Shown piece after piece: positions 1-7,903 of a stretch of 64,000 nucleotides of DNA. A program made the translations under genes and the position numbers. Below the pieces are notes generated by a model that saw only the letters and a list, made by a program, of their open reading frames with translations, did no database searches and was not told the origin of the DNA. Source of the stretch: Rhizobium sp. NLR16a (GTDB taxonomy: Bacteria; Pseudomonadota; Alphaproteobacteria; Rhizobiales; Rhizobiaceae); the NCBI RefSeq assembly GCF_017948245.1, contig NZ_CP072865.1, positions 2,877,501 through 2,941,500 of the forward strand, given 5' to 3'. Within the stretch, counting starts at the first letter, position 1, and each line of letters opens with the position of its first letter.

Positions 1-1130
1 TCGAGCTGCACCGCCTTGGTGATCGGCACGATGCCATCGGTGGTCATGATCGCGAGATCGGCGCCGACCGACAGCAGGCACCGATCGGTGCCGAGTGGCC
101 GGCCGAGCTTGAAGGTGCCGATCAGGCCCCAATTGGCAGCACTGGAAGGATCGGAGCCCTGGAAGACGATCACCTCGCCTTCTGAGGAGATCAGCACCAG
201 GCATTGCTGCAGGCCCGTCGACACCGGGATCGTCCAGACGTTGATCGCAACAAGCGTGCCGCCATATTTCATGTTGCCGCCGACCGGCAGCGCCGTCGCC
301 GCGCCGCTGACGGCGTCGGTGGCGAGATACCAGACATTGGTCGAGTTCTTTTCGATGAACCACAGGCGCGAGCGATAGGCGGTGACGGCGCAAAGCAGCG
401 AGGCGTCCGATATGCCCGTGATCATCGTCGAGGCGACATAGGCCGTGGCGGCCACGCCCTTTTCCAGCTGAGCATTGGTCACCGTTCCGGTGACGGTGAC
501 GGTGAGCGTGCCGGCCGCCGGCGTAAAGGTGAGCGACACCCGGTTGCCGGCGCCGGTTCCGTTCAGCGTGCCGGCGAAAGCGCCGGAGAGGGTCACCGAG
601 CCGGTGCCGAAGAAGCTCAGCGTATAGGCGGTGTTGCGCACGGCGACATTCTGGGTGGCGAGTGCCGCCGTGCCGACCAGGAAATTGTTGGTCCAGGAGG
701 TGCCGTTGAAGATCAGCGGCGTGTCGAGGCCGTTGACGAGACGCAGGAATTCCTGGCCGGCCGGGTTGGTATATTGCTGCACCGACCAATGGGCGCTTGC
801 GAGGCCGGAGACGACAGGCGCGCCGGCCGCACCGCCTGCCGTGACGTCGAAGATCTTGTCGCCGGCGGCGGCAAAGAGCCTGTTGCTCACGCCGGAATAG
901 GGAATGACCGTCTGCACGTCGGCGCCAAGGCCGGTGGCGAAGGCGAGGAAGCCGTAGCGGGCGCGGACGCGGTTGGCCTCGGGAAAGAAATTGTCGAGCT
1001 GGAAGGCGGCGTCTTCGGGCATATCGGCCATCTCGACATCGGTTCGCCAGCCGCCGATCGGCGCGATCCAGTCTTTGCCTGGCGAAACGCGGCGGGTGCG
1101 GCCGTTCGGAGGGACAGGTCTGCGGGTCAT
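1..1130 (-). CDS. Phage structural protein, partial (runs off left edge)
   Basis: The reading frame opens at ATG 1130-1128 and stays open to the window edge, giving about 376 visible residues; the C-terminus lies outside. The start overlaps the stop of the upstream gene in an ATGA arrangement, so the two are translationally coupled. The N-terminus is basic (MTRRPVPPNGRTRR) and is followed by a tryptophan/glycine-containing stretch. The middle is rich in Thr, Ala, Gly and short beta-type repeats (LTVTVTGTVT). By position, downstream of capsid and connector genes, it should be a virion protein, possibly a tail-hub or packaged-DNA stabilisation protein. I do not recognise a specific family, so the function is inferred from synteny only. 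Confidence 0.7.
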   Translation of the reverse strand, partial: MTRRPVPPNGRTRRVSPGKDWIAPIGGWRTDVEMADMPEDAAFQLDNFFPEANRVRARYGFLAFATGLGADVQTVIPYSGVSNRLFAAAGDKIFDVTAGGAAGAPVVSGLASAHWSVQQYTNPAGQEFLRLVNGLDTPLIFNGTSWTNNFLVGTAALATQNVAVRNTAYTLSFFGTGSVTLSGAFAGTLNGTGAGNRVSLTFTPAAGTLTVTVTGTVTNAQLEKGVAATAYVASTMITGISDASLLCAVTAYRSRLWFIEKNSTNVWYLATDAVSGAATALPVGGNMKYGGTLVAINVWTIPVSTGLQQCLVLISSEGEVIVFQGSDPSSAANWGLIGTFKLGRPLGTDRCLLSVGADLAIMTTDGIVPITKAVQL

Positions 1131-1831
1131 GGCGTCACCGTGATCGTGCCGGGCCAATAATTCTCGAATGCCTGTCCCCTCGCCGGCAGCGAAAGGTCGA
1201 CAGGGCCTGCGGCACGATCGGCGCCGATGGCGGCTTCCTTGGCTCGTTCGAAAGAGGCAAGCTCCTCGCCGTAATCGAGGCCCTTCGCCCGCTTCCAGCG
1301 CCAGATCAGCGAGAGTTCGAGCAGCTCTTCGGGAAAGAGCGCCGTGTCGGTGTCGTTAGCCCAGTTGGCGGCAGTGGCCGCGCCGCCGTTCACCGCCACC
1401 CAGAAGCCGGAGACATAGGCATATTCGATCGTCTCACCCGCAACATTCGGGTAGACGTCGAGCCTGCCCGCCGCCATGCGCCAGATCTGCGGCACCGGGT
1501 TGGCATTGAGGATGGTCTGGCGCTGCCAGGTCTGCGGCTCCACCGGGCCGTTCAGCGCTGAGAGGCGAGAGACGTTCCAGATCCGCGCATTGGCGGCGAA
1601 GCGATCCCAGTCGGAAGGGGGCTCGGCCGGCTCGGGGACGGTACCGGTCGCTTGGAATTGCCGCCGCACCATCAGCGCCGACCAGTCATGGGCCCGCATC
1701 AGGTCGCGGCCGGCGCGGGTGGAGAGGATGCGCAGCTGCATGATCTGCGGATCCGCCGACGACATGACGGCCGTCGGCGGATCGAGGTCGATCTCCGCGC
1801 AGACGTTCTGAATGATGGTCAGCAGCGACAT
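1127..1831 (-). CDS. Putative head-tail adaptor protein
   Basis: 234 residues starting MSLLTIIQNVCAEIDLDPP. I chose ATG 1831-1829 because GGAGAT lies 7 nt upstream; the frame stays open further upstream but that part has no ribosome-binding site. The protein is mostly alpha-helical, with a conserved-looking Trp-rich middle and a C-terminal segment (LFPEELLELSLIWRWKRAKG) of the type seen in small phage connector/adaptor proteins. It sits after the capsid and decoration genes and overlaps the next structural gene by 4 nt. A role in closing the head or joining the tail (P22 gp4 or T7 gp11 type) is inferred from size and order, not from a recognised motif. Confidence 0.65.
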   Translation of the reverse strand: MSLLTIIQNVCAEIDLDPPTAVMSSADPQIMQLRILSTRAGRDLMRAHDWSALMVRRQFQATGTVPEPAEPPSDWDRFAANARIWNVSRLSALNGPVEPQTWQRQTILNANPVPQIWRMAAGRLDVYPNVAGETIEYAYVSGFWVAVNGGAATAANWANDTDTALFPEELLELSLIWRWKRAKGLDYGEELASFERAKEAAIGADRAAGPVDLSLPARGQAFENYWPGTITVTP

Positions 1832-1866
1832 GCGGGCGATCTCCGGTTGAGGTTTCGAATGCTGGT

Positions 1867-2430
1867 TCAGGCGGCGCGGCTGCGGCCCTTGCCCTCGCCT
1901 TCCCTGTCGAGCGCCTCGAAGCGCAAGGCCATTTCCTTCATCTGCTCCTGCAGCCGGCCGACCTCGCCCTTCAACCTTTCGTTTTCGGCGGCAAACGCGG
2001 AAGCGGCGCTGGAGTTCTCGGCCGTTGCAAGATAGGCGCGAGCAGCCGCGGTCAGCTCGTTGGCGCCCATGCCGACCTTCTGTTTGGCCGTGTCGGAGAG
2101 GGCGGCGAGCTGCTCGACGGTGTAGATGTTGATCGCCTCCAGCTCCTTGATCTGGCTCGGCTTCAGATAGGGCCATTGCGCAAGCGGTGTGCCGGTCAGC
2201 TGCTCGCGAGCGGCGGCGCCGTCCTTGAAGCGCTTATAGGCGTCGGCAAAACGCTGTTTGTCATTGTCGGTGACCTCGCGATAGACCTCGGTGTGCTTGT
2301 CGCCTGCGATGAAGATGCGGACGAATTCCTTGTCGGCAAAGATCGGCCGGCCCTCCTTCTCGGTCAGAAAGGTCTGCTCGACCGGCTCGAGGCTGAAGGA
2401 GGCATAAATTCCGGTGTTGCTGTCGGGCAT
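1867..2430 (-). CDS. Phage hypothetical protein with C-terminal coiled coil
   Basis: 187 residues from ATG 2430-2428 (MPDSNTGIYASFSLEPVEQ). The upstream extension of the frame runs through a palindromic repeat and is unlikely to be translated. Residues 1-100 are mixed polar and contain FADKEFVRIFIAGDKHTEVYR. Residues about 105-140 resemble a short helix-hairpin motif (LEAINIYTVEQLAALSD). The C-terminus (about 150-180) is a charged coiled coil (ENERLKGEVGRLQEQMKEM) ending in a basic tail. It lies between the decoration-like gene and the adaptor-like gene of the head module. It is probably a minor virion or assembly protein; no specific function is recognised. Confidence 0.65.
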   Translation of the reverse strand: MPDSNTGIYASFSLEPVEQTFLTEKEGRPIFADKEFVRIFIAGDKHTEVYREVTDNDKQRFADAYKRFKDGAAAREQLTGTPLAQWPYLKPSQIKELEAINIYTVEQLAALSDTAKQKVGMGANELTAAARAYLATAENSSAASAFAAENERLKGEVGRLQEQMKEMALRFEALDREGEGKGRSRAA

Positions 2431-2490
2431 GGTGCTTGCTCGCTGTTGATGGCGGGGAGATTTGGATGGACGGTGGGAGCGCCCCTCCTC

Positions 2491-2563
2491 GTCATCCACG
2501 GCCTTGTGCCGAGGATCTGCTGCAGATGCTCGGGACAAGCCCGAGCATGACGAAAGAGAGGTC
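2491..2563. repeat. REP-like palindromic repeat, copy 1
   Basis: Intergenic palindrome between two phage genes. It contains a perfect 9-bp stem (ATGCTCGGG 2526-2534 with CCCGAGCAT 2540-2548, 5-nt loop) and the flanking text CGTCATCCACGGCC. The same kind of sequence recurs at 10.25-10.98 kb, 12.03 kb and 23.34 kb. This copy is the most divergent. Confidence 0.6.
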
Positions 2564-2611
2564 GGAGCAGCAGTCTCAACAGGCGCCGAAGCGCCGATTG
2601 ACTGACGTGGT

Positions 2612-3397
2612 TTAGTTCACCTTCGACAGGAACGGCCGCATCAGCGTCGCCTCCAGCACGCCGGTCGCCGTGATGGTGATGCCGGTGCCGTTGGCGGTGG
2701 CGTTGGCCGAGAGCGTGATGCTCTGGACGACGCCGTTCGGGCTGTAGGTGATGCCCGCAATCGTCGTGCCACCCGGAATTCCGGTGCCGGCAACGGCCGC
2801 GCCGATGAACGGACCGGACCCGGCATTGAGGCCGGAGAGATTCGTCAGCACGGGAGAACCGTTGACCGTCGTTGCCGCAAACGCCTGGTTGGCGGCAGCA
2901 AAGTTGACGTTGGCAATCGCTTTGGTGCCGACGGTCGCCGAGGCAGGCGCGCTTGCCTGGCCCGCCGTGGTGGTCGTTTCGGCAACGACGAGGGCCGCCG
3001 TTGCACTCGCCACCTGGGCCGGCGCCTGGCCGTTGCGCTGCAGCCAGACATAATAGGTGCCGGGCTGAAGCGTCACGGCGCCAACCGGCCCGCCCGTCAG
3101 CGTCGGCGGCTGGGCCGCACCGGAGAAAACGCCGCAGCGCTGGCCGACGACGGCGGCGGCCGTGGTCAGCAGCGCGGCGACATAGTCCCGGCTCCACTGA
3201 AACCATTGGCCGGGCTGCAGGGTCGTCTGAGAGGCCAGCACCAGCTGGCAATAGACCCATTCGGATTCACGGTCGCCGCCGGCGATCGCGCCGAGGGCGA
3301 AGTTCGGTCCCGGAATGCCGGAGCCGGCGACGATCGGGCCTTCGACGACGAACGGGTTCGCGCCAAGACGATCGGTCTGAGAAGTTGCGATGGTCAT
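2612..3397 (-). CDS. Probable capsid decoration/cement protein
   Basis: 261 residues starting MTIATSQTDRLGANPFVVEG, with AGGA upstream of ATG 3397-3395. It follows the major capsid gene with a 22-nt gap, the usual position of a cement or decoration protein in BPP-1-like and other short-tailed phages. The sequence is rich in Ala, Thr, Gly and Val. A jelly-roll-like segment (LQPGTYYVWLQRNG) precedes a Thr/Ala-rich linker, and a beta-rich C-terminal half follows (GTGIPGGTTIAGITYSPNG). No enzyme motif is visible. A head-fibre role is also possible. The assignment rests on position and composition. Confidence 0.6.
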   Translation of the reverse strand: MTIATSQTDRLGANPFVVEGPIVAGSGIPGPNFALGAIAGGDRESEWVYCQLVLASQTTLQPGQWFQWSRDYVAALLTTAAAVVGQRCGVFSGAAQPPTLTGGPVGAVTLQPGTYYVWLQRNGQAPAQVASATAALVVAETTTTAGQASAPASATVGTKAIANVNFAAANQAFAATTVNGSPVLTNLSGLNAGSGPFIGAAVAGTGIPGGTTIAGITYSPNGVVQSITLSANATANGTGITITATGVLEATLMRPFLSKVN

Positions 3398-3419
3398 GGA
3401 TGTTGATCCTTTCGTTCGA

Positions 3420-4394
3420 TCAGGCGAACAGCACGCCCTGCAGGAAGGCGTTGTTCATGGTGAGGTTGCCGGCAAAGCCCATCAGCTGCACGAAGGCATC
3501 CTGGTTGGTGTTCATGCGTTCATCACCGATCAGCGCCATGTCGCGGTCGCGGTGCGGCCGGTAGAACAGGTATTTGGTGTTGAGGAAGAACATCTGGTTG
3601 AGAGGCGCACCGCCGCCGAAGCCGCCGTCGAAGATCACGTCGGCGCCCATATATTGCAGCGACTGGAAGCCGGCCATGCCCTTGTCGGCCGAGGTGATGC
3701 GCTGGATCGCCTGCAGCGATTCCCAGTAGAGGCGGAAGAAGTTGTTGTCGGCAACGACGAGATCGGGCGCGTCGGAGCCGCGCACGCAGGACATGTAGAG
3801 CCGGTTCATGTAGCTCTGGATGTTGGCATTGGTGGCGGCCGCACCACCATCGGCGGAGGCGGAGAATTTCTGGTTGCGCCAGAAACCCCAGGTGGCGCGC
3901 GAGATGCCGCCGACCGTGCCGGAGGTCGGCGAGGTCGAGATCAGGAGCTGCAGGCCGCCGATCTGCCGACCGCCATCGGCCGTGCCGTCGGAATAGCAGT
4001 CGAGCGCGATATTGTTCTTCAGCGTCGTCTCGGCATTCTCGATGCGCTGCTCGAGCAGATCGAGGATCGCATCCTCGCCGGAGTTCTGCAGCTGTTCGAG
4101 GCCGGACATGGAGACGGCAACCGCGGCCTGCTTCAGGTCGTATTCGGCGGCGGTGATGACGTCGGAGGGCTGGACGTTGAGGATGTCGTAGCCGGAATAG
4201 CGCTTGAAGGTGCTGTTTTCCTGATACTGCAGCTCCTGGACGATGGTGCGACCGCCGGAGACGGGCTTCTTGCGGCCGCGGCTGTTGAGACGGGTGAGAA
4301 GACCGTTGTTCTTGGTCACGTCGTCGGCGACCGTGCCGCTGCGGTTGCGCAGCGTCGTGGTGACGATTTCAGAGAGGTTGGGCGAAATGGGCAT
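3420..4394 (-). CDS. Major capsid protein
   Basis: 324 residues starting MPISPNLSEIVTTTLRNRSG, with AAAGGA 7 nt before ATG 4394-4392. The N-terminal text (leaving leucine/asparagine-rich segments such as DDVTKNNGLLTRL and VSGGRTIVQELQYQEN) is what I associate with the BPP-1-type phage major capsid family. The gene lies between the scaffold gene and the decoration-like gene, as expected. No fused protease is present and no HK97 prohead protease gene is nearby, so maturation would use the scaffold rather than proteolysis. The length is normal for an HK97-fold coat protein. Confidence 0.8.
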   Translation of the reverse strand: MPISPNLSEIVTTTLRNRSGTVADDVTKNNGLLTRLNSRGRKKPVSGGRTIVQELQYQENSTFKRYSGYDILNVQPSDVITAAEYDLKQAAVAVSMSGLEQLQNSGEDAILDLLEQRIENAETTLKNNIALDCYSDGTADGGRQIGGLQLLISTSPTSGTVGGISRATWGFWRNQKFSASADGGAAATNANIQSYMNRLYMSCVRGSDAPDLVVADNNFFRLYWESLQAIQRITSADKGMAGFQSLQYMGADVIFDGGFGGGAPLNQMFFLNTKYLFYRPHRDRDMALIGDERMNTNQDAFVQLMGFAGNLTMNNAFLQGVLFA

Positions 4395-4409
4395 TGATCA
4401 TTCCTTTGA

Positions 4410-5438
4410 TCAGACTTGACCGCGCGCGGAACGCATGGCGTCGCGAAGCGAGTCTCGGATTGACGTGGGCTGGCCTCTTGCCGCATCGCGGGTCGGGCCC
4501 GGAGCGGAAGATCCAGAGATGGATCGCGAGGCCCGGCGGGCTTGATCTGCCGCTGCGGCCCTCTGGGCTTGCTGCTGGTGGACGAAAGCCGGCGCAGTCT
4601 GGCTGATCAACTGCTGGCGGATGTCCGGACGCATCCAGCATGCGGCGTCGTAGGCGTCCTGAAGTGTCGATGCTCGCCCCGATTTGATGAGGGCGACCAT
4701 GTCGTCGAGAACGTCTTCGGCATGGGCATTTGCCGGATCGGAAAGAAAGGCATCGACCTGAGTTTCGGTATCCCTCTTCCTCAAAACATGTTCGACCGTG
4801 GCCTCGACATTGATCGGCCCGGTCTGGCCCTGCTCATGGCGTTGCATCGCCTCCCCTGCCCGGCCGTTGACCAGGGCGTGAAGATTGACGCCGGCCACCT
4901 TGGCGACGTGAAGCACGGTGTTGACGGGATCGCGGATCAGCGCGTTTTCCCACTCGATCGCCCGGCGCATAACATCGGCATGGGTCATGCCGGCCTGGCG
5001 CACGATCGGGGTGAACTCCTCGAGCCCCTTGTAATCCTGGAGGACGCGGAAGCCGCGATCGACCTCCTGCTCGCGTTTGGCGATCGCCGCCTGCACTTCG
5101 CCGGGCAGGCTTGAAAACTGCGCTTTGGCCTCCGCCGACCAGCCGGGCGGCACCCGGTTACCGGGGACGGCGGACTGCTGGCGACTGTCAATCTCGCCTG
5201 TCTGCTGTGGGCCACGAGCCCCCGGGGCCGCCTGCCCTGTCCGGGCAGCAGCGGCCTGCTCCTGCCCCTTGGGCAGGAAGCGGCCATTTTCGCCGTCGCG
5301 CGGCTGGCCCGGCAGATCGCCCGGCCCGCCTTCGACAGTGTCGATCGCCGCCTTCAGGCTGTCGCGGACGCTGACCGGCTTTTCCGAGCCAAAATCTTCG
5401 CTGCCGTTGCCGGCCTCGTTCAGGTCTTCCATATCCAT
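4410..5438 (-). CDS. Phage scaffolding protein
   Basis: 342 residues starting MDMEDLNEAGNGSEDFGSEK. I chose ATG 5438-5436 because AGGAAAT sits 7 nt upstream; the open frame further upstream is out of context. The acidic N-terminus is followed by a Pro/Gln/Arg-rich low-complexity region. Then come an amphipathic helical middle (LPGEVQAAIAKREQEVDRGF) and a charged C-terminal tail with many Arg and Gln. The composition and the position directly before the capsid gene are typical of internal scaffold proteins that leave the prohead. No catalytic motif suggests a fused protease. Spacing to the capsid start is 15 nt. Confidence 0.7.
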   Translation of the reverse strand: MDMEDLNEAGNGSEDFGSEKPVSVRDSLKAAIDTVEGGPGDLPGQPRDGENGRFLPKGQEQAAAARTGQAAPGARGPQQTGEIDSRQQSAVPGNRVPPGWSAEAKAQFSSLPGEVQAAIAKREQEVDRGFRVLQDYKGLEEFTPIVRQAGMTHADVMRRAIEWENALIRDPVNTVLHVAKVAGVNLHALVNGRAGEAMQRHEQGQTGPINVEATVEHVLRKRDTETQVDAFLSDPANAHAEDVLDDMVALIKSGRASTLQDAYDAACWMRPDIRQQLISQTAPAFVHQQQAQRAAAADQARRASRSISGSSAPGPTRDAARGQPTSIRDSLRDAMRSARGQV

Positions 5439-5478
5439 CTTGGGATTTCCTATTTCGGGGATTGATGCCCGTTCAGGT

Positions 5479-5790
5479 TCAGGCGTTGTATTCGGCGTAG
5501 ACCCGCCGCAATTCGTTGCGGATCGCCTTTCGGTCCGTCTTCGGCTTTTCGATCGGCTGCGGCTTCTCATTGCCGATCTCGACGACGCCGGCCGCCTGAT
5601 AGGCGGAGCGCAGCTTGGCTTTCGAAGTGTAATGCCGGCCGTCATGCATCGACTGGATCTCGATGTTGTCGCTGACGAAATGCGGCGCGGGCAGGTCCGA
5701 CCGCGCGAGGTTTTTCACCGGCATGCAATTGTGCGGCCAGGCGTCGAGCGCGTGCCAGCCGCCGCAGACGCGGCAATAACGTTCTCTCAT
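5479..5790 (-). CDS. Small Cys/His phage protein
   Basis: 103 residues starting MRERYCRVCGGWHALDAWPH, with GGAG 7 nt before ATG 5790-5788. Cys6, Cys9, His13, His20 and Cys22 could form a small zinc site; the remainder is basic. The gene lies between portal and scaffold with gaps of only 16 and 40 nt, so it belongs to the head operon. I have seen similar small genes beside portal genes of rhizobial prophages but know no function. A DNA- or RNA-binding or portal-assembly role is conceivable and unproven. Confidence 0.65.
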   Translation of the reverse strand: MRERYCRVCGGWHALDAWPHNCMPVKNLARSDLPAPHFVSDNIEIQSMHDGRHYTSKAKLRSAYQAAGVVEIGNEKPQPIEKPKTDRKAIRNELRRVYAEYNA

Positions 5791-5806
5791 GCTGTTGCTC
5801 CCGGGC

Positions 5807-7903
5807 TTATTGATAGCTCGCGCGCATCTGGTCGATCGCCTGCGCCGCCGCCTCGCCGCGCGCCTGTTCCAGCATGGCGCGATGCTCGATCTCGGCTTGC
5901 GCCACGCCAAGGTCGGCTTTCCGCTGTTCGGCACCGGCCTTCACCTCAGCCGTCTTCAGCTTGAGCATCTCGGCGGGCGAAGGCTGCGGCTGCGGTTCCG
6001 GTTTCGGCGCGGTCGCAGCCTGGGAAAGCTGGGCGCCCACCTGCTCCAGCGTGCTTTCCAGCTGACGGCCGGCCCGGAAGCCGCGGGCGGCAAAGAGCAG
6101 CGTCTCGACCATGACGGGGACGAGCATCGGGTTCTGCTGCGCCATCGCGCCCGCCTGCTGGATGAAGCCGCCGACCATCTGGACGAATTCCATGCGCCGC
6201 TGCTTTTCGGCGTCCTCGTCGGGCTCGATCGTCGAATCCGTCTCGATGTCGATCTGGAAGCCGCGAATGCTGTCGTTGCGCAAGAGCTGCACCACCTCGT
6301 CGATCGTCGGCTGGCCCATCATCCGTTGCAGCTGCGGCGACAGTTCCGGCGGCGTCATTGCGGGGGGCGCCTGCGCCGGCTGGCCCATCTGCTGCGCCCG
6401 CATGGCCGCCTGCCCGGCCGCCATCTGCATCTGCTGCAGCTGCCTCTGCACCTGCTGTTTCTCCGCCATGCTCGGCAGCTTGATGCCGCTGACCAGCATC
6501 AGCGTTTCCGGCTGGAACTGGTCGCAGATGATTTCGCCGGCAAGGCGGATAATGTCGCGGGCAAAGCGGGCGAGCTCGGCCTGGCGGTCGCGAATGCGGA
6601 TCGAGCCCCACTGGCTCTTGATGCGCTGCGCCGTCGCCGTCTCCGAGGCTTGGGTGTCGCCGCGCACGATGTCCGATATGCCGGTGATCTGGTAGACGTC
6701 CTCGATCAGCTGCTTGCGCGCCGCCATGCAGGCGACGATCACCTTCTGCACCTCGTCGATCGGCAGCGTCACGACAGCTTTCGAGCCGCCCTTGTCGGTG
6801 AAGGCAGCCCATTCCGGGATCGGCACCATCACCATGTCGTTGTCGGGCCGCATCGCCTTCTCGATCGCCGGCGAGATGGCGCCGTCGCCGGAGGGATAGA
6901 AGACTTTCAGCCGCAGCTGATCGGTCAGCTTGTTGATGCGCCGGGTCAGAAGATCGATTTCATCGCATTGCTGCTGATAATAAACATAGTCGGGAACCGG
7001 GATCAGCGAGCTCGTCGACATCGTGCCATAGGCCGGGCGCGGGCAAGGCCAGAAATGCGTCAGCTCCAGCGGCGGCTCGGAAACTTCGAGCGCGACGGGC
7101 GAACCGTCAGCGATCCAGATGGTATAGTTCTCGCTCTTGCACCAGATCTCCCAGACATGGGTCCTGCCTTCGTTTTCGGCGCGCTCGGCCTGGCTTTCGC
7201 CCTTGCGGGCACCGGCAGCCTGGGCCGCGCCTGACGCCATCGCCTCACGGCCGAAGCGCTTTTCCATCTCCTCGCCGCTCATCGGCACGCGCCGCGCCAC
7301 CCAGGTGACATCCTTCCAGCGGCGGGCCGGCGAATGCAGGAAATCCGACCAGTGGACATAGTCGATGCAGACGCGCTCGTCGGCAATCGTTTCGAGGGCT
7401 GCGCCCAATCCGCCGGGCAAGCCGTTTTCCGCCGCCGGGTCCGAGGGCGCCACACCCATGTCCAGCGGCTCGAAATCGGCCTCATAGCGCAGCCACACCG
7501 TGCCGCGGGCGCAGAGCAGGAAATCGTCGCGCACCGCCCGCATGATCGAATCGAGATCGGCCTCGTCGCCTGTATAGGCGAGATTGCGTTCGACGATTTC
7601 CGAAGCGATGCGGGCGACGGGTTCGGCATCCTTGAAGCGGCGCTCGACGACCGGCTGCGGCACGCGGGCATAGACGGCCGGCTGCAGCACCGCGGTATTG
7701 GCCCAGAGCATCGGGAAGCGGCGCTTGGCGGCGCTCGTCTGGTCCGCCTGCTGGTCGAGATAGATCTTCTCGATCTTGACGCAGCGGTCGTGCCAGGACT
7801 TGAAATAGCGCTGGGCGCGTTCGAGCTCCTGCTGCCAATGGGCGCCGACCTTTGCCGGATCCCAGTGCTGCCCGCCTTCCAAAACCGTCGTCTCGTCTTC
7901 CAT
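5807..7903 (-). CDS. Phage portal protein
   Basis: 698 residues, starting MEDETTVLEGGQHWDPAKVG at ATG 7903-7901, which overlaps the terminase stop (TGATG). The length matches P22-type portals (about 725 residues). The N-terminal part contains a region rich in aromatic residues (AKRRFPMLWANTAVLQPAVYA) and an RRF...PVVERR block. The middle has the wing/stem region with repeated YYQQQCDEIDLLTRR helices. The C-terminal 200 residues are Gln/Ala/Met-rich helix (barrel-like). It would form the dodecameric ring through which DNA is packaged and ejected. Gene order terminase-portal-scaffold-capsid supports the call. Confidence 0.8.
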   Translation of the reverse strand: MEDETTVLEGGQHWDPAKVGAHWQQELERAQRYFKSWHDRCVKIEKIYLDQQADQTSAAKRRFPMLWANTAVLQPAVYARVPQPVVERRFKDAEPVARIASEIVERNLAYTGDEADLDSIMRAVRDDFLLCARGTVWLRYEADFEPLDMGVAPSDPAAENGLPGGLGAALETIADERVCIDYVHWSDFLHSPARRWKDVTWVARRVPMSGEEMEKRFGREAMASGAAQAAGARKGESQAERAENEGRTHVWEIWCKSENYTIWIADGSPVALEVSEPPLELTHFWPCPRPAYGTMSTSSLIPVPDYVYYQQQCDEIDLLTRRINKLTDQLRLKVFYPSGDGAISPAIEKAMRPDNDMVMVPIPEWAAFTDKGGSKAVVTLPIDEVQKVIVACMAARKQLIEDVYQITGISDIVRGDTQASETATAQRIKSQWGSIRIRDRQAELARFARDIIRLAGEIICDQFQPETLMLVSGIKLPSMAEKQQVQRQLQQMQMAAGQAAMRAQQMGQPAQAPPAMTPPELSPQLQRMMGQPTIDEVVQLLRNDSIRGFQIDIETDSTIEPDEDAEKQRRMEFVQMVGGFIQQAGAMAQQNPMLVPVMVETLLFAARGFRAGRQLESTLEQVGAQLSQAATAPKPEPQPQPSPAEMLKLKTAEVKAGAEQRKADLGVAQAEIEHRAMLEQARGEAAAQAIDQMRASYQ

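Noticed and set aside
4..1160. Plus-strand open frames in the phage region
   Set aside because: Every one is opposite a better-supported minus-strand phage gene with good ribosome-binding sites.
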